35,605 nt of DNA. It comes from Terrimonas_B sp041743125 (GTDB lineage: Bacteria; Bacteroidota; Bacteroidia; Chitinophagales; Chitinophagaceae). The notes beneath the pieces are model-generated. The model worked only from the letters and a program-made list of their open reading frames with translations. It was not told where the DNA came from and did not search any database. The stretch lies in contig JBGTNK010000226.1 in assembly GCA_041743125.1 (NCBI GenBank), forward strand, positions 1 through 35,605, written 5' to 3'. Within the stretch, counting starts at the first letter, position 1, and each line of letters begins with the position of its first letter. Of this stretch, positions 8,690 through 17,806 are shown in pieces. A program made the translations under genes and the position numbers.

Positions 8690-10189
8690 TTATTGATAGC
8701 TATATGTCTTTTTGATCCTGTATAAATGTTGATGTGACGTATATCCTTTATAACTTATCAATGCTTCAACCGGGTAACCGTCATTATCATAAACATACTC
8801 ATACTTATAAGGAACAACCGATGGAAAAGAACCTCCGTGGCTTTTAAGTTCTGCCTTCAGATTATTTTTAGAATGATTAGTAAAATAAAGGTCAGGATAG
8901 CCCAATTGAAATTTTGGATTGATGTTGTTATCATATTCGTAGCTGCCATCTTCTGTGCCTCCGGTTGAACTTTGTGCTTTGTCTTCAACCTTATTACCAT
9001 CTTTATATCGCATAGTGTATGTCATAGTATTTCCGTTACCAAAAAGATAATCACCCCGGATAATATTGTATTTTCCCGACTGAGAGTATTCGTAAACAGA
9101 ATGCGTCTGCTGGTCATAACTTTTATTGCTGATGTTAACAATCTTAGCATCGGAATAAAAAAACTCTGAACTGCCTGTTGGTTGATTGTCCGGTGCAAAT
9201 CGATTGATACTTTCCAGTAGATTACCACTGTAAATGAATTTGTAGATATAGGTTAAGGGAAGTCCGCTCACGATTGTGGATTTTTGGTAACTCTTTATTT
9301 CGGAGAGGCGATTAAATCCATTATAAAAATATTCTGAACGGCTTTCTAATACCCAGTCCGATAAAATTTCAATAAAGGAAGCTTCGTTCAGCAAGCGTTT
9401 TGGCTGACGGGTGGTTTCCAGTTCAATCAACATATTGGATTGCAATTGGGAGCGGTTGAAAACCTTTCGGACTACCACATTCCATTTAGTTACTTCAAAA
9501 GTGAAGTTGGAATATTGTTCCGGCACCCTGATTTCGGTTAATCCTTTTTGCATTTCGATTGCTCTTATCCAATGCGTTTGTTGTCCGTTAATAGCGTCAA
9601 TTTTTAGCAATCCCTGCAAACTGTCATATAATACCTTTCCCTCTTCGATGCTTAATTTTATTTTCAGAGTAAGGAAAGGTTGAAATCCAAAATCATCGGT
9701 TGTGTAACCGTAGTTCCCCGGAACATCCGATTCAGCTATTTTTAATACTTCTACGGTTGCCGTATTAATGCCTTTTTGCGAAATAGTAAATGAATGATTT
9801 AATGGGGTAGCTACCTGGGAAGCTTTCGGGCTATTGTACTTGGGTGTAGCATACACGGCCGTATCAGATGCCATTACGATAATAAATTTCGAAAGCCTGA
9901 ATTCTCCTTTTGTAATGGTAATCTTATCAGTCTTATAAACACCCTGTATATTATTCAACGTTACTTTTTTGTCAGAAAAGGTGGATTGACCGGAATTGTT
10001 TTCAACGCTGAGTAAAGCATACAGAGGGGTTCCTGTTAGCTGAACTCCGTTAGCTGTAAATTGTATATAGACCGATGGATCAGTGGGCCCGGGTTGGGGC
10101 GGGGGTATATTTTCAATTGTTTTTTTACATGCGGTAAATAATAAAATTGAAAAGCTGGTTAATAAAGTAAAAGCAAGCTTTTTTCTCAT
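8690..10189 (-). CDS. Large surface or periplasmic lipoprotein of unknown function
   Basis: 499 residues. MRKK, a hydrophobic stretch and the lipobox LFTAC with Cys21 followed by KK make a clear lipoprotein signal. After a Pro-rich linker (PPPQPGPTDP) comes a beta-rich first half (about 35-265). The second half is rich in Tyr and Asn with repeated segments such as EYFYNGFNRLSEIKSY, YEYDNNIN and YVYDNDGYPVEALISY. These resemble the degenerate YD-like beta-hairpin repeats of Bacteroidota DUF4595-type lipoproteins. No catalytic motif is seen. It is transcribed alone: a hairpin lies downstream (8531-8565) and a terminator of the copper ATPase upstream. No evidence ties it to signalling or metal functions. 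Start ATG 10187-10189 is fixed by the signal peptide. Confidence 0.8.
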   Translation of the reverse strand: MRKKLAFTLLTSFSILLFTACKKTIENIPPPQPGPTDPSVYIQFTANGVQLTGTPLYALLSVENNSGQSTFSDKKVTLNNIQGVYKTDKITITKGEFRLSKFIIVMASDTAVYATPKYNSPKASQVATPLNHSFTISQKGINTATVEVLKIAESDVPGNYGYTTDDFGFQPFLTLKIKLSIEEGKVLYDSLQGLLKIDAINGQQTHWIRAIEMQKGLTEIRVPEQYSNFTFEVTKWNVVVRKVFNRSQLQSNMLIELETTRQPKRLLNEASFIEILSDWVLESRSEYFYNGFNRLSEIKSYQKSTIVSGLPLTYIYKFIYSGNLLESINRFAPDNQPTGSSEFFYSDAKIVNISNKSYDQQTHSVYEYSQSGKYNIIRGDYLFGNGNTMTYTMRYKDGNKVEDKAQSSTGGTEDGSYEYDNNINPKFQLGYPDLYFTNHSKNNLKAELKSHGGSFPSVVPYKYEYVYDNDGYPVEALISYKGYTSHQHLYRIKKTYSYQ

Positions 10190-10485
10190 ACAATGGTTTT
10201 TATGGTTTATTACAAATGATGCGGTACAAATCTATTTTGGATATATACTTTATGCCTTATACTATAAACTTTATAATGTATATAATCAGGATTTATATTT
10301 CAGAACTACGATTCTTTCTTTCAAGGAATTTTTATTCTCTTTTTTAACTGCCAGGATATTTATCTTTCTATATAACTGTCTGGATATTTTTAACCTAAAC
10401 TTTATGCAAGCTATTGGCTGGCATTCGTTAAAAAAGTGTTATCAGGGATGAACTGTGAATAAAGGAGATGAATTGACAGCAATAG
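10190..10485. other. Intergenic region upstream of the lipoprotein gene
   Basis: Very AT-rich and non-coding. It should hold the promoter of the lipoprotein gene, but no convincing -33/-7 pair was found. Two near-identical segments, ACTGCCAGGATATTTAT near 10347 and ACTGTCTGGATATTTTT near 10376, form an imperfect direct repeat about 30 bases apart. Confidence 0.4.
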
Positions 10486-10530
10486 AAAAAGGCCGGCTGG
10501 TTAATACATTAATTGTTTATCCTGCCGGCC
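10486..10530 (-). terminator. Terminator of copA
   Basis: On the minus strand GGCCGGC (10530-10524) and GCCGGCC (10497-10491) form a perfect 7-base GC stem with a 26-base loop, followed by TTTTTC. It lies 21 bases after the copA stop. The loop is long, but the stem and T-run are clear. Confidence 0.65.
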
Positions 10531-10550
10531 CTGTAATGAAATTAAATTTA

Positions 10551-12815
10551 TTATCGTAATGAAGAATATTTCAACCGTAAACTGTTGCTCACAACACTGA
10601 CGCTACTGAGGGCCATAGCAGCTCCTGCTATCATAGGATCAAGTAAAAATCCATTGAATGGATACAATATTCCGGCTGCAACAGGAATACCTATCAGGTT
10701 ATAAATAAACGCCCAGAATAAATTTTGCCTGATAGTGCGTACCGTTTTGCGGGATAGTTTTAATGCCATTGGAATACTGTTAAGATCAGAAGTGATCAAT
10801 GTCATTTTTGCCACATCCATAGCTATATCACTTCCCCTGCCCATAGCAATACTAATATCAGCCTGGGCCAGTGCATGACTGTCATTGATGCCATCACCAA
10901 CCATAGCAACTGTTTTTCCCTTTCTTTGTAATTCTTTTATAAAGGCAGCTTTATCCGCCGGCATCAATTCCGCTTTAAAATGTTGAAGTCCGGCCTCCTT
11001 TGCGACAGCGGCTGCTGTTTGATGGTTGTCGCCTGTGAGCATATAAACATCTATGCCACTGTCCATAAGATTATGAATAGCTTCTTTTGAAGTGGGTTTT
11101 ATTTTGTCAGCAATTGCAATAATGGCAACCACTTTATTTTCCTGCACAAATGATATCACTGTTTTTGCTTCTTGCTGCAACCGGATTGTTCGTTTGCGCA
11201 GATCCTCATTCAGTGTTATTCCTTTTTCCGAAAGCATTCTGGTATTTCCGATCAGGTATTGTTTACTTTCATAATCCGCAAGTACTCCTTGCCCCGTTAT
11301 ACTTTCGATTCGGTTTAACTGAACTGCGTTTATTTCTTCTTCATCCAAATACTTTACTACTGCCTCTGCCAGGGGATGTTCTGATTGCAATTCAATCGCC
11401 ATTAAAACCCTTTTCAAAACAGCCTGGTCAGCGCCTTCTATAAAGAACATATCAACTACTTCTGGCTTTCCTTCTGTAATGGTACCTGTTTTGTCGAGTA
11501 TCACCGCATTTACTTTGTGGGCAAGCTCCAGGCTTTCCGCATCTTTTATCAGGATATTATTTTCTGCACCTTTACCAACGCCAACCATAATGGCAGTTGG
11601 TGTTGCCAGTCCCAATGCACAGGGGCATGCGATGACAAGGACAGTAACTGCTGTTAGCAAACCATGAGTAAATGCATTATCGCCTCCGAAGAATATCCAC
11701 AGCAGGAAAGTGAGAATAGAAATGCCAATTACAATTGGCACAAAGATGCCGGCAATCTTATCGACCAGTTTTTGCACCGGGGCCTTGCTTCCCTGGGCTT
11801 CCCGCACCATTTTAATAATCTGTGCCAATAAGGTTTCAGCGCCTACCTTTTCCGCTTCAAACTTAAAACTGCCTTTTTGGTTGATGGTACCTGCAAATAC
11901 TTTTAACCCATTCTTTTTTTCTACCGGCATGGGCTCACCGGTAATCATACTTTCATCAACAAATGATTCGCCCGTTTTAACTATCCCGTCCACCGGTATT
12001 TTTTCTCCGGGCTTTATTAATAATAAGTATCCCTGCTTTACCTGACTTACGGGGATTTCCTTGGTTTGATTATCTTCCAATACCAGTGTTACAATTTTGG
12101 GTTGCAAACCCATTAATTTTTTAATGGAAGAAGACGTATTGGATTTTGCTTTTTCCTCAAGCATTTTACCCAATGAAATAAAGGCAATCACTACAGCAGC
12201 GGCTTCAAAATACACATGGGCATGTAACCCGCGTTGGTGCCAGAATTCGGGATACAATGTATTAAAAGCACTAAAGATCCAGGCAATACCTGTGCTAAGG
12301 GCAACCAATGTATCCATATTAGCATTACGATGCTTCGCCTGCTTCCAGGCATTTATAAAAAAACTCCGGCCGAAATAAAATACAACAGGAGTTGCCAGAA
12401 CCATCATAATGTAATTTCCATATGGCATATCCATAAAAAACATTCCGATAACAACTATGGGTATAGAGAGAACCGAAGCCCATATGGTCCTTTGTTTTAT
12501 CGCCGCATAATATTTTTCCTGTGCAACTTCTTTTATTTCTTCCTGGTTCTCTTTTTCAATCAGAATATCATAACCAATTGAGCGCACCGTATTTCTTAAT
12601 ATCTCAGGTGTAGCAACTGAAGGATCGTATTCAATCCAGGCATCCTGGTTAGCAAAATTTACCCCGGCATCCTTTACACCATCTACAGATCTAAGCATAG
12701 ATTCTACACTTACGGCACAGGCAGCACAACTCATTTCCAGAACAGGGAAACTTTCCTTTTTGTAAGTGGTTTTATTCCCACTTACTTTTTTATTGATCAG
12801 TGTATCTGTTGACAT
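10551..12815 (-). CDS. copA: Copper-translocating P1B-type ATPase
   Basis: 754 residues, the normal length for CopA with one metal-binding domain. Residues about 22-88 form an HMA domain with Cys30-x2-Cys33 (MSCAACAV). Eight membrane helices follow in the usual layout. The Cu(I) site CPC is at 397-399 (VIACPCALGLATP), the phosphorylated Asp441 is in DKTGT, the P1B-specific SEHPLAEAV motif is near 479, and GDGIND is at 640-645. It exports Cu(I) across the inner membrane, for detoxification or to supply periplasmic copper enzymes; NosZ at the right end of the window is one candidate client. It follows two HMA-AraC regulator genes on the same strand and is probably controlled by them. The CPC-type motif argues for copper or silver rather than zinc. 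Confidence 0.95.
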   Translation of the reverse strand: MSTDTLINKKVSGNKTTYKKESFPVLEMSCAACAVSVESMLRSVDGVKDAGVNFANQDAWIEYDPSVATPEILRNTVRSIGYDILIEKENQEEIKEVAQEKYYAAIKQRTIWASVLSIPIVVIGMFFMDMPYGNYIMMVLATPVVFYFGRSFFINAWKQAKHRNANMDTLVALSTGIAWIFSAFNTLYPEFWHQRGLHAHVYFEAAAVVIAFISLGKMLEEKAKSNTSSSIKKLMGLQPKIVTLVLEDNQTKEIPVSQVKQGYLLLIKPGEKIPVDGIVKTGESFVDESMITGEPMPVEKKNGLKVFAGTINQKGSFKFEAEKVGAETLLAQIIKMVREAQGSKAPVQKLVDKIAGIFVPIVIGISILTFLLWIFFGGDNAFTHGLLTAVTVLVIACPCALGLATPTAIMVGVGKGAENNILIKDAESLELAHKVNAVILDKTGTITEGKPEVVDMFFIEGADQAVLKRVLMAIELQSEHPLAEAVVKYLDEEEINAVQLNRIESITGQGVLADYESKQYLIGNTRMLSEKGITLNEDLRKRTIRLQQEAKTVISFVQENKVVAIIAIADKIKPTSKEAIHNLMDSGIDVYMLTGDNHQTAAAVAKEAGLQHFKAELMPADKAAFIKELQRKGKTVAMVGDGINDSHALAQADISIAMGRGSDIAMDVAKMTLITSDLNSIPMALKLSRKTVRTIRQNLFWAFIYNLIGIPVAAGILYPFNGFLLDPMIAGAAMALSSVSVVSNSLRLKYSSLR

Positions 12816-12878
12816 AAACTTTGTTTCTGTAAAATTACTGTTGGCAAACGGCCGGCTTGTTACAAAATGACTGGTAAG

Positions 12879-12903
12879 ATGTATAGAATTTTATTTTATA
12901 CAT
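12879..12903. repeat. Inverted repeat between the HMA-AraC gene and copA
   Basis: ATGTATA (12879-12885) and TATACAT (12897-12903) are perfectly complementary around an 11-base AT-rich spacer. The repeat covers the stop of the 12896-13471 regulator gene and lies 64 bases upstream of the copA start. It could be an operator of copA or a weak AU hairpin between the two genes. Confidence 0.35.
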
Positions 12904-13471
12904 GGGTGGTGCTGCTTATATTATTTCTAAGAGAGGCTTGATAATGGGAAGGATTGATGCCGGTGACCTCTTTAAACTGTCGGGAGAGATGAGCCACACT
13001 GGTAAACCCCAGGCTGAAAGAAATATCGCTTAGAGACCGGTTATCATATAGAATAAGTTCCTTGATCTTCCTGATTCGAAAATTAATTATATATTTTTCA
13101 ATGCTGGTTTTTTCTATAACTGAAAATGCAGTACTCATGGTATCATAATTTTTTCCTAATCGGTCTTTTACCAGTTTTGAAAACCGGAACCGGGAGGGAA
13201 AGTCAAAATCTCCATTATAAACTTCTTCTACCAGTTGTTTTATGTCCCTTACCAGTTTTTCTTTTTTATCCTCAAGGACTGTGAAACCAGAGGGTTTTAA
13301 TTTTTCTGCTAATACTGATGTATCAGGAACCGGGGAGGTTGCCGGAAAGATTATTTCCCCCAGGTTTACATCAACAGGTTGAAAACCGATTTTTTCCACC
13401 AGATCTTTTACCACGGATATACATCGCTGGCAAACCATTCCTTTTATAAAAACAGTAGAATTCTTTTGCAT
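12896..13471 (-). CDS. HMA-like/AraC fusion regulator (second of two), probable copper regulator
   Basis: 191 residues from the ATG at 13471. An upstream in-frame ATG at 13498 adds nine residues, but the domain starts directly after the later ATG, as in the sister gene. Residues 1-65 resemble an HMA fold: TVFIKGMVC-QRC-ISVV carries Cys14-x2-Cys17. A linker of basic helices leads to a two-helix-turn-helix AraC domain (about 95-185), with RSLSDISFSLGFTSVAHLSRQFKEV as the second HTH and GINPSHYQ as the usual end. Having a CxxC metal-binding-like domain in place of the sugar-binding cupin of classical AraC proteins, and sitting immediately before copA, points to copper-responsive control of copA. 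I know this arrangement from other Bacteroidota but know of no experimental work on it. Confidence 0.85.
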   Translation of the reverse strand: MQKNSTVFIKGMVCQRCISVVKDLVEKIGFQPVDVNLGEIIFPATSPVPDTSVLAEKLKPSGFTVLEDKKEKLVRDIKQLVEEVYNGDFDFPSRFRFSKLVKDRLGKNYDTMSTAFSVIEKTSIEKYIINFRIRKIKELILYDNRSLSDISFSLGFTSVAHLSRQFKEVTGINPSHYQASLRNNISSTTHV

Positions 13472-13555
13472 GATAGAGAAATTTAAAGCAAAGTTCATGA
13501 AGAAGAATGCAGGAGCTGTTACAAAATTCAGAGATAGATGTACATTTTTAGTTCA

Positions 13556-14122
13556 TCAGATTTTATCAAGCGGCTTTCGTTGGTTTTCCTTTAATAATTT
13601 GAACCCCGAAGGAGTAAGACCTGTAATTTTTTTGAACTGCTGCGACAGATGTTGTACGCTGCTATATCCTAAACTAAAAGCAATTTCGCTCAGGTTCATT
13701 TCCGCATACATCATAAGTTCTTTTACTTTTTCTATTCTTTGCAGGATGACATATTTCTCTACCGTTATCCCCTCTATAGATGAAAAAAGAGTGCTGAGAT
13801 AATGGTAATCCATTTGCAGTTTTTCTTCCAGTAAGGCGGAAATCTTCATATTGAATTCGTCTTCGCCATATCCCTGGATCAATGAAACGATCGTGTTTTT
13901 AATTTGCTCTACAACCTTCGCTTTTTTATCGTCCAATAACTCAAAGCCATTCTTCAGAAGATTTTCTTTAAGTTCATTTATTTGACCAGGTTCCGGTTCT
14001 TTGTTCAACTCAACCTGGCCAAGCTGAATATTTTTGTATTCCAACTGTAACTTATCCAGGGTTTGCCTGACAACCATAATACACCTGTCGCAAACCATGT
14101 TTTTAATGTAGAGTATTGCCAT
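13556..14122 (-). CDS. HMA-like/AraC fusion regulator (first of two)
   Basis: 188 residues from ATG 14120-14122; the frame can extend to a TTG at 14134, which is not supported. Residues 1-65 are HMA-like, AILYIKNMVC-DRC-IMVV, with Cys11-x2-Cys14. The C-terminal AraC domain (about 95-180) includes NLSEIAFSLGYSSVQHLSQQF and GLTPSGFK. It is clearly a paralogue of the next gene downstream (same layout and motifs, moderate identity), separated from it by 84 bases. The pair plus copA reads as one minus-strand operon. A perfect palindrome and a TAACTTTG box lie directly upstream (14132-14170). Two copies may sense different metal loads, or heterodimerise; this is inference. Confidence 0.85.
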   Translation of the reverse strand: MAILYIKNMVCDRCIMVVRQTLDKLQLEYKNIQLGQVELNKEPEPGQINELKENLLKNGFELLDDKKAKVVEQIKNTIVSLIQGYGEDEFNMKISALLEEKLQMDYHYLSTLFSSIEGITVEKYVILQRIEKVKELMMYAEMNLSEIAFSLGYSSVQHLSQQFKKITGLTPSGFKLLKENQRKPLDKI

Positions 14123-14131
14123 AATAAGGAT

Positions 14132-14170
14132 CAAAGTTAATGGTATCTCATTTCCCTGACTTTTGTCAGG
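14132..14170 (-). promoter_or_regulatory. Putative promoter and palindromic operator of the HMA-AraC/copA operon
   Basis: CCTGAC-TTTT-GTCAGG at 14155-14170 is a 16-base perfect palindrome (6-base arms) with a TGA-N6-TCA core of CRP/FNR type. On the minus strand, TAACTTTG at 14139-14132 matches the Bacteroidota -7 consensus TAnnTTTG exactly. No -33 TTG is present at the right spacing. If +1 is near 14125 the palindrome is centred near -38, about where a class II activator or a blocking repressor would bind. The leader would then be only about 3 bases before ATG 14122, which is a weak point. Confidence 0.5.
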
Positions 14171-14597
14171 CTGGCTTATCAGAGGCAGGAATTTATACTA
14201 CTGAAAATCGAAAAAAAGTTTTGAACAGATTTTGGGGCAGTATTCGTCGATATGTATATACACTTATTTTGTATCCTTAAACAGGGCCATTTTAAACAGT
14301 ATGTAATTCTATTTTGGAGCTGACTGGTTCTAAGTTTTCTAATAGAAACCACTTACCGGTGCCGATTTTTTTTTTGATGATAATCCTCATATTTTTTGGG
14401 TATATTTTACCTCAGTTAGTAGTCATCTCTGCAGAAAAGTTTCTCAAGGTTATTTCAGGTTCTCTATGGAGGGTTTATTTAAATTTTTATTCAAAAATTT
14501 AACAGTAATCAGATTAATTGAGACCCCGTGGACACACATATATCAATTGCATGTAATGCACCCACAAATCAAAATAAATTATTCCGCTTCTTCCATG
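14171..14597. other. Intergenic region between divergent transcription units, no gene recognised
   Basis: AT-rich sequence without a credible gene. The longest plus-strand frame (14314-14502) needs a TTG start and looks like a chance hydrophobic frame. No strong hairpin or tRNA-like structure was seen. Confidence 0.5.
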
Positions 14598-14605
14598 TAT
14601 TTTTG
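14598..14605 (+). promoter_or_regulatory. Putative -7 element for the receiver gene
   Basis: TATTTTTG matches TAnnTTTG exactly and lies 20 bases before the ATG at 14626. No TTG/TTTG was found 17-23 bases upstream, so a -33 partner is lacking. Confidence 0.4.
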
Positions 14606-14625
14606 AAAACTTTTATATTTTACAA

Positions 14626-15033
14626 ATGACACTAAGTTCAGGATCAGGCAAATTGACGATACTATATGTTGATGATGATGCGGACGACCGGATGTTGTTG
14701 TCAGAGGCCTTGCAGGAGGCCGCTCCTCATGTTAATATAGAAACTGTAGAAAATGGTGCCAAGGCCCTGGACTTTTTAAAGAAATCAAGGAAGCCACCCT
14801 GCCTGGTGATTGTGGATTTGAATATGCCGGGCATGAGTGGAAGGGAAGTTATAAAGCATTTAAAGAATGATAAACAGCTGGCTGAGCTTTCAGTAGTTGT
14901 ATTTACTACGTCCGCTAACCCGGAAGACAAAAAGGAATGCGCCCGGTACGGGGTAGATATGATTACAAAACCTATGAGTTTTGCTGATTTAGAGCATAGT
15001 GCCGTACGATTGCTTTCTTATTGTAAAGACTAA
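14626..15033 (+). CDS. Receiver-only response regulator (Rcp1/CheY-like)
   Basis: 135 residues, a single receiver domain. ILYVDDDADD gives the acidic pocket, VIVDLNMPG the phosphoacceptor Asp (about 64), VVFTTSAN the switch Thr and MITKPM the conserved Lys. The FTTSA.P.D pattern and a length near 135 are typical of stand-alone receivers paired with bacteriophytochrome-like or PAS kinases. It precedes a GAF-PAS kinase on the same strand by 246 bases, which makes that kinase a likely partner. It resembles the frameshifted receiver at 18148-18545. No output domain is present. Confidence 0.9.
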   Translation: MTLSSGSGKLTILYVDDDADDRMLLSEALQEAAPHVNIETVENGAKALDFLKKSRKPPCLVIVDLNMPGMSGREVIKHLKNDKQLAELSVVVFTTSANPEDKKECARYGVDMITKPMSFADLEHSAVRLLSYCKD

Positions 15034-15279
15034 AGGTCATGGAATTTTCACATCAGCTCAGCATCTCCAGTGCGTTTCCTCCTAGTCAAAAAAAATTCTG
15101 AACTGGCCTCTATTTTCTTTTTTTTTCAGAAAAAACGGCCGGTTTATTGCATGGAAAAGCTGCGACAAACTGCGCGGAAATTTTACTAAACCAATGAAGC
15201 TTTAAATGGATCTTGTATTTTCCAATCCTGGTTGGTTTATGTTTTATTTTTCGTTTTCATATACAACACCAAAAAGTTT

Positions 15280-17748
15280 ATGGTAAAAGCGATTGAGACC
15301 AGCGTATTTGAATTATTATTGGAAACAGGAAAGGCCATTACCTCAGAAGTTGAGCAAGAAAAACTTGTACAAAAGATTACCGATATTGGCACAGAAATAA
15401 GTGGGGCTCAGTTTGGCGCTTTGTTTTATAACGTTATAAATCAAAAAGGGGAAAATTATTTCCTGTATACCATTTCAGGTGTGCCCAAAGAGGCCTTTTC
15501 AAAATTTCCCATGCCCCGCAAAACTGAGGTTTTTCACCCCACATTTACCGGCTTGTGTACGGTGCGCTATGATGATGTGACACAGGAATCTCATTATGGA
15601 AAAAGTGCCCCGCATTTTGGTATGCCAAGAGGGCATTTGCCGGTAAAAAGTTATTTAGCCACACCTGTTATTTCTCCGATTACCAAAGAGGTGATTGGTG
15701 GTTTATTTTTTGGTCATCCTGAAGCCGGAGTTTTTACGGAAAGAAGCGAAAAGTTAATTGAGGGTATTGCCGCCCAGGCAGCGGTAGCCATGGGTAATGC
15801 CCGTTTGTTTGAAGAAAAAAAGAAAACAGAGGAAATATTAAAAGAACAAAGAGAGCAGTACAAAAGTATTTTTCAATCGGCAACAGATGCTATGATCATT
15901 TTTGATGACCAGGGCAAAGCTATAGAAGCCAACCCGGCAGCCACTGCCCTTTTTGGTTATAGTTTAGAAAAGATAAAAACATTAGAAGGCAGGGATATTT
16001 TTCCGCATACTGAACAATTTTTTAATGCTATTGAGGATATCGTTCGTTCGGGAAGACGCTATAAAGGCATTGGTGATTTACAAACTCAAAAGGGAATTGT
16101 AACTGTACAAATAGTGGGTAGCCATTATATTCTTAAAGGGAAAATTCATACCCTGCTTTTATTAAAACCCGTTTCTTCCGAAAAACAAATAGAAGAGGCT
16201 TTAATTAAGAGTGAAAATTTTGGTCAAACCATTGCCAACATTTCGCCGGTGACGTTGTGGATGACCAATGAAAAAGGGCAAACCATTTATGTAAACCAAA
16301 CCTGGCTGGAAATGGTGGGAGGTAAAATGGAAGATCATATGCAAAAGGGTTGGATCAGGTCCATTGTTGAGGAGGATCGGTGGCATGCTGAATCATCTTT
16401 TGTAACCGCCTTTGAAAGCAAGCGAATATTTACCACGGATTTTAGAATCAGGAGAAGAGATGGTGCTATCAGGTGGTGCAGTTCATATGGGAGCCCATAT
16501 TATTTGCCAAACGGAAAATTTGGAGGATATGCAGGTTCACTTACTGACATTACGGACCGTAAGGAGGCAGAAGAGAAACTGGCCAGCCAGCATACATTGA
16601 TCAATACACTGACCAATAATACCCTGCATGCATTATTCCTGATGGATGATCAGCAATGGTGCACTTATATGAATCCGGCTGCGGAACAAATGACTGGCTA
16701 TACAATTAAAGAAGTTCAGGAAAAACCTCTGCACTATTATATTCATCACACACACACCAATGGCAATCACTTTCCCATAGAGGAATGTCTTATTGACCGG
16801 GCCCTTCCTGAAAAAATGCAAACCCAGGGAGAGGAGACTTTTATCCGGAAAAACGGGGAATTTTTTCCTGTTTCATTTGTGGCCAGCCCTATTATTGAAA
16901 ATGGAATTCCAGTAGGAACCGTAATTGAAGTAAGAGAAACCACCGAGGAGAAAAAAATAAGGGAGGAGTTGCGAAATAAAGAAAAAGAATACCTGTCTGT
17001 GCTGGAACATAAGGTAAAAGAGAGAACTGCGGAGTTGGAAAAAATAAATTATGAACTGATGCAGTTTACATCAGTAGCCAGCCATGATCTTAAGGAACCC
17101 GTGCGGAAAGTTTCAATTTTTTCCGAAAGATCGAAAGAACTTGCAAAAGATTTTGATAATCCTCAATTTCATCAATACATGGACAATGTCATTAATTCTT
17201 CCAAAAGAATGGCATTGTTGATAGATGATCTTTTACATTTCTCCCGCCTGTCGCAGGAAAGGTTTCCATTAAAAGATGTAAACCTGGGAAACCTGCTTGA
17301 TCATATTAAGGATGATCTTCAACTGGCTATTTCTGAAAAAGAAGCAGTGGTTAACGTGGGTAAATTACCTACAATGAAAGGTATAGAGCTCCAACTGGGC
17401 CAGGTATTTTTGAACCTGATCAGTAATTCTTTAAAATTTTCACATGAAAATCGCCGGCCGGAAATTAATATTAGTTGTGTCTCCAGGCAGGATGAATACC
17501 TCATTAGGTACACAGATAATGGCATTGGATTTAACAATGAAATGTCAACAAAAATTTTTGACATTTTTGAGCGCTTACACCCCAGGGAAGAATATGAAGG
17601 AACAGGAATAGGCCTGGCCATTGTAAAAAAAATCATCACGCTGCACGGAGGAGAAATTACTGCCAGCAGTATAGCAGGCGAGGGGTCAGAATTTACAATT
17701 GTATTGCCTAAAAATCCGGCGCCATATATTGTACTGGCAGATAAATAA
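15280..17748 (+). CDS. GAF-PAS-PAS-PAS sensor histidine kinase
   Basis: 822 residues from ATG 15280; the frame extends to a TTG at 15232 that adds an unlikely segment, and AAAAAG just before 15280 fits a Bacteroidota start region. The order is GAF (about 8-180, ending in AAQAAVAMGNARLFEE), three PAS domains (about 195-310, 320-445 and 450-565, each followed by a coiled coil or a DITDRKEAEE-type PAC end), HisKA with His602 in SVASHDLKEPVRK, and an HATPase with NLISNSLKF, DNGIGF and GTGIGLA. It is cytosolic, with no membrane segment. No receiver or output domain is fused, so it should phosphorylate a separate receiver such as 14626-15033. The ligand is unknown; the PAS domains show no obvious cofactor signature. 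Confidence 0.92.
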   Translation: MVKAIETSVFELLLETGKAITSEVEQEKLVQKITDIGTEISGAQFGALFYNVINQKGENYFLYTISGVPKEAFSKFPMPRKTEVFHPTFTGLCTVRYDDVTQESHYGKSAPHFGMPRGHLPVKSYLATPVISPITKEVIGGLFFGHPEAGVFTERSEKLIEGIAAQAAVAMGNARLFEEKKKTEEILKEQREQYKSIFQSATDAMIIFDDQGKAIEANPAATALFGYSLEKIKTLEGRDIFPHTEQFFNAIEDIVRSGRRYKGIGDLQTQKGIVTVQIVGSHYILKGKIHTLLLLKPVSSEKQIEEALIKSENFGQTIANISPVTLWMTNEKGQTIYVNQTWLEMVGGKMEDHMQKGWIRSIVEEDRWHAESSFVTAFESKRIFTTDFRIRRRDGAIRWCSSYGSPYYLPNGKFGGYAGSLTDITDRKEAEEKLASQHTLINTLTNNTLHALFLMDDQQWCTYMNPAAEQMTGYTIKEVQEKPLHYYIHHTHTNGNHFPIEECLIDRALPEKMQTQGEETFIRKNGEFFPVSFVASPIIENGIPVGTVIEVRETTEEKKIREELRNKEKEYLSVLEHKVKERTAELEKINYELMQFTSVASHDLKEPVRKVSIFSERSKELAKDFDNPQFHQYMDNVINSSKRMALLIDDLLHFSRLSQERFPLKDVNLGNLLDHIKDDLQLAISEKEAVVNVGKLPTMKGIELQLGQVFLNLISNSLKFSHENRRPEINISCVSRQDEYLIRYTDNGIGFNNEMSTKIFDIFERLHPREEYEGTGIGLAIVKKIITLHGGEITASSIAGEGSEFTIVLPKNPAPYIVLADK

Positions 17749-17806
17749 GATCATTGTTCTTCAGGATCGCCAAAATAAAAAACCTGACATTAAAGATATA
17801 TGTGAA

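Noticed and set aside
10083..10451. Plus-strand 122-residue frame over the lipoprotein start
   Set aside because: It overlaps the signal-peptide region of a clear gene on the other strand and has AT-rich, low-complexity content.
11710..12045. Plus-strand frames of 60-115 residues opposite copA
   Set aside because: They are shadows of a strongly conserved gene; none has a motif or start context.
14314..14502. Plus-strand 62-residue hydrophobic frame
   Set aside because: It needs a TTG start, has no promoter or ribosome-binding context, and looks like AT-rich noise.
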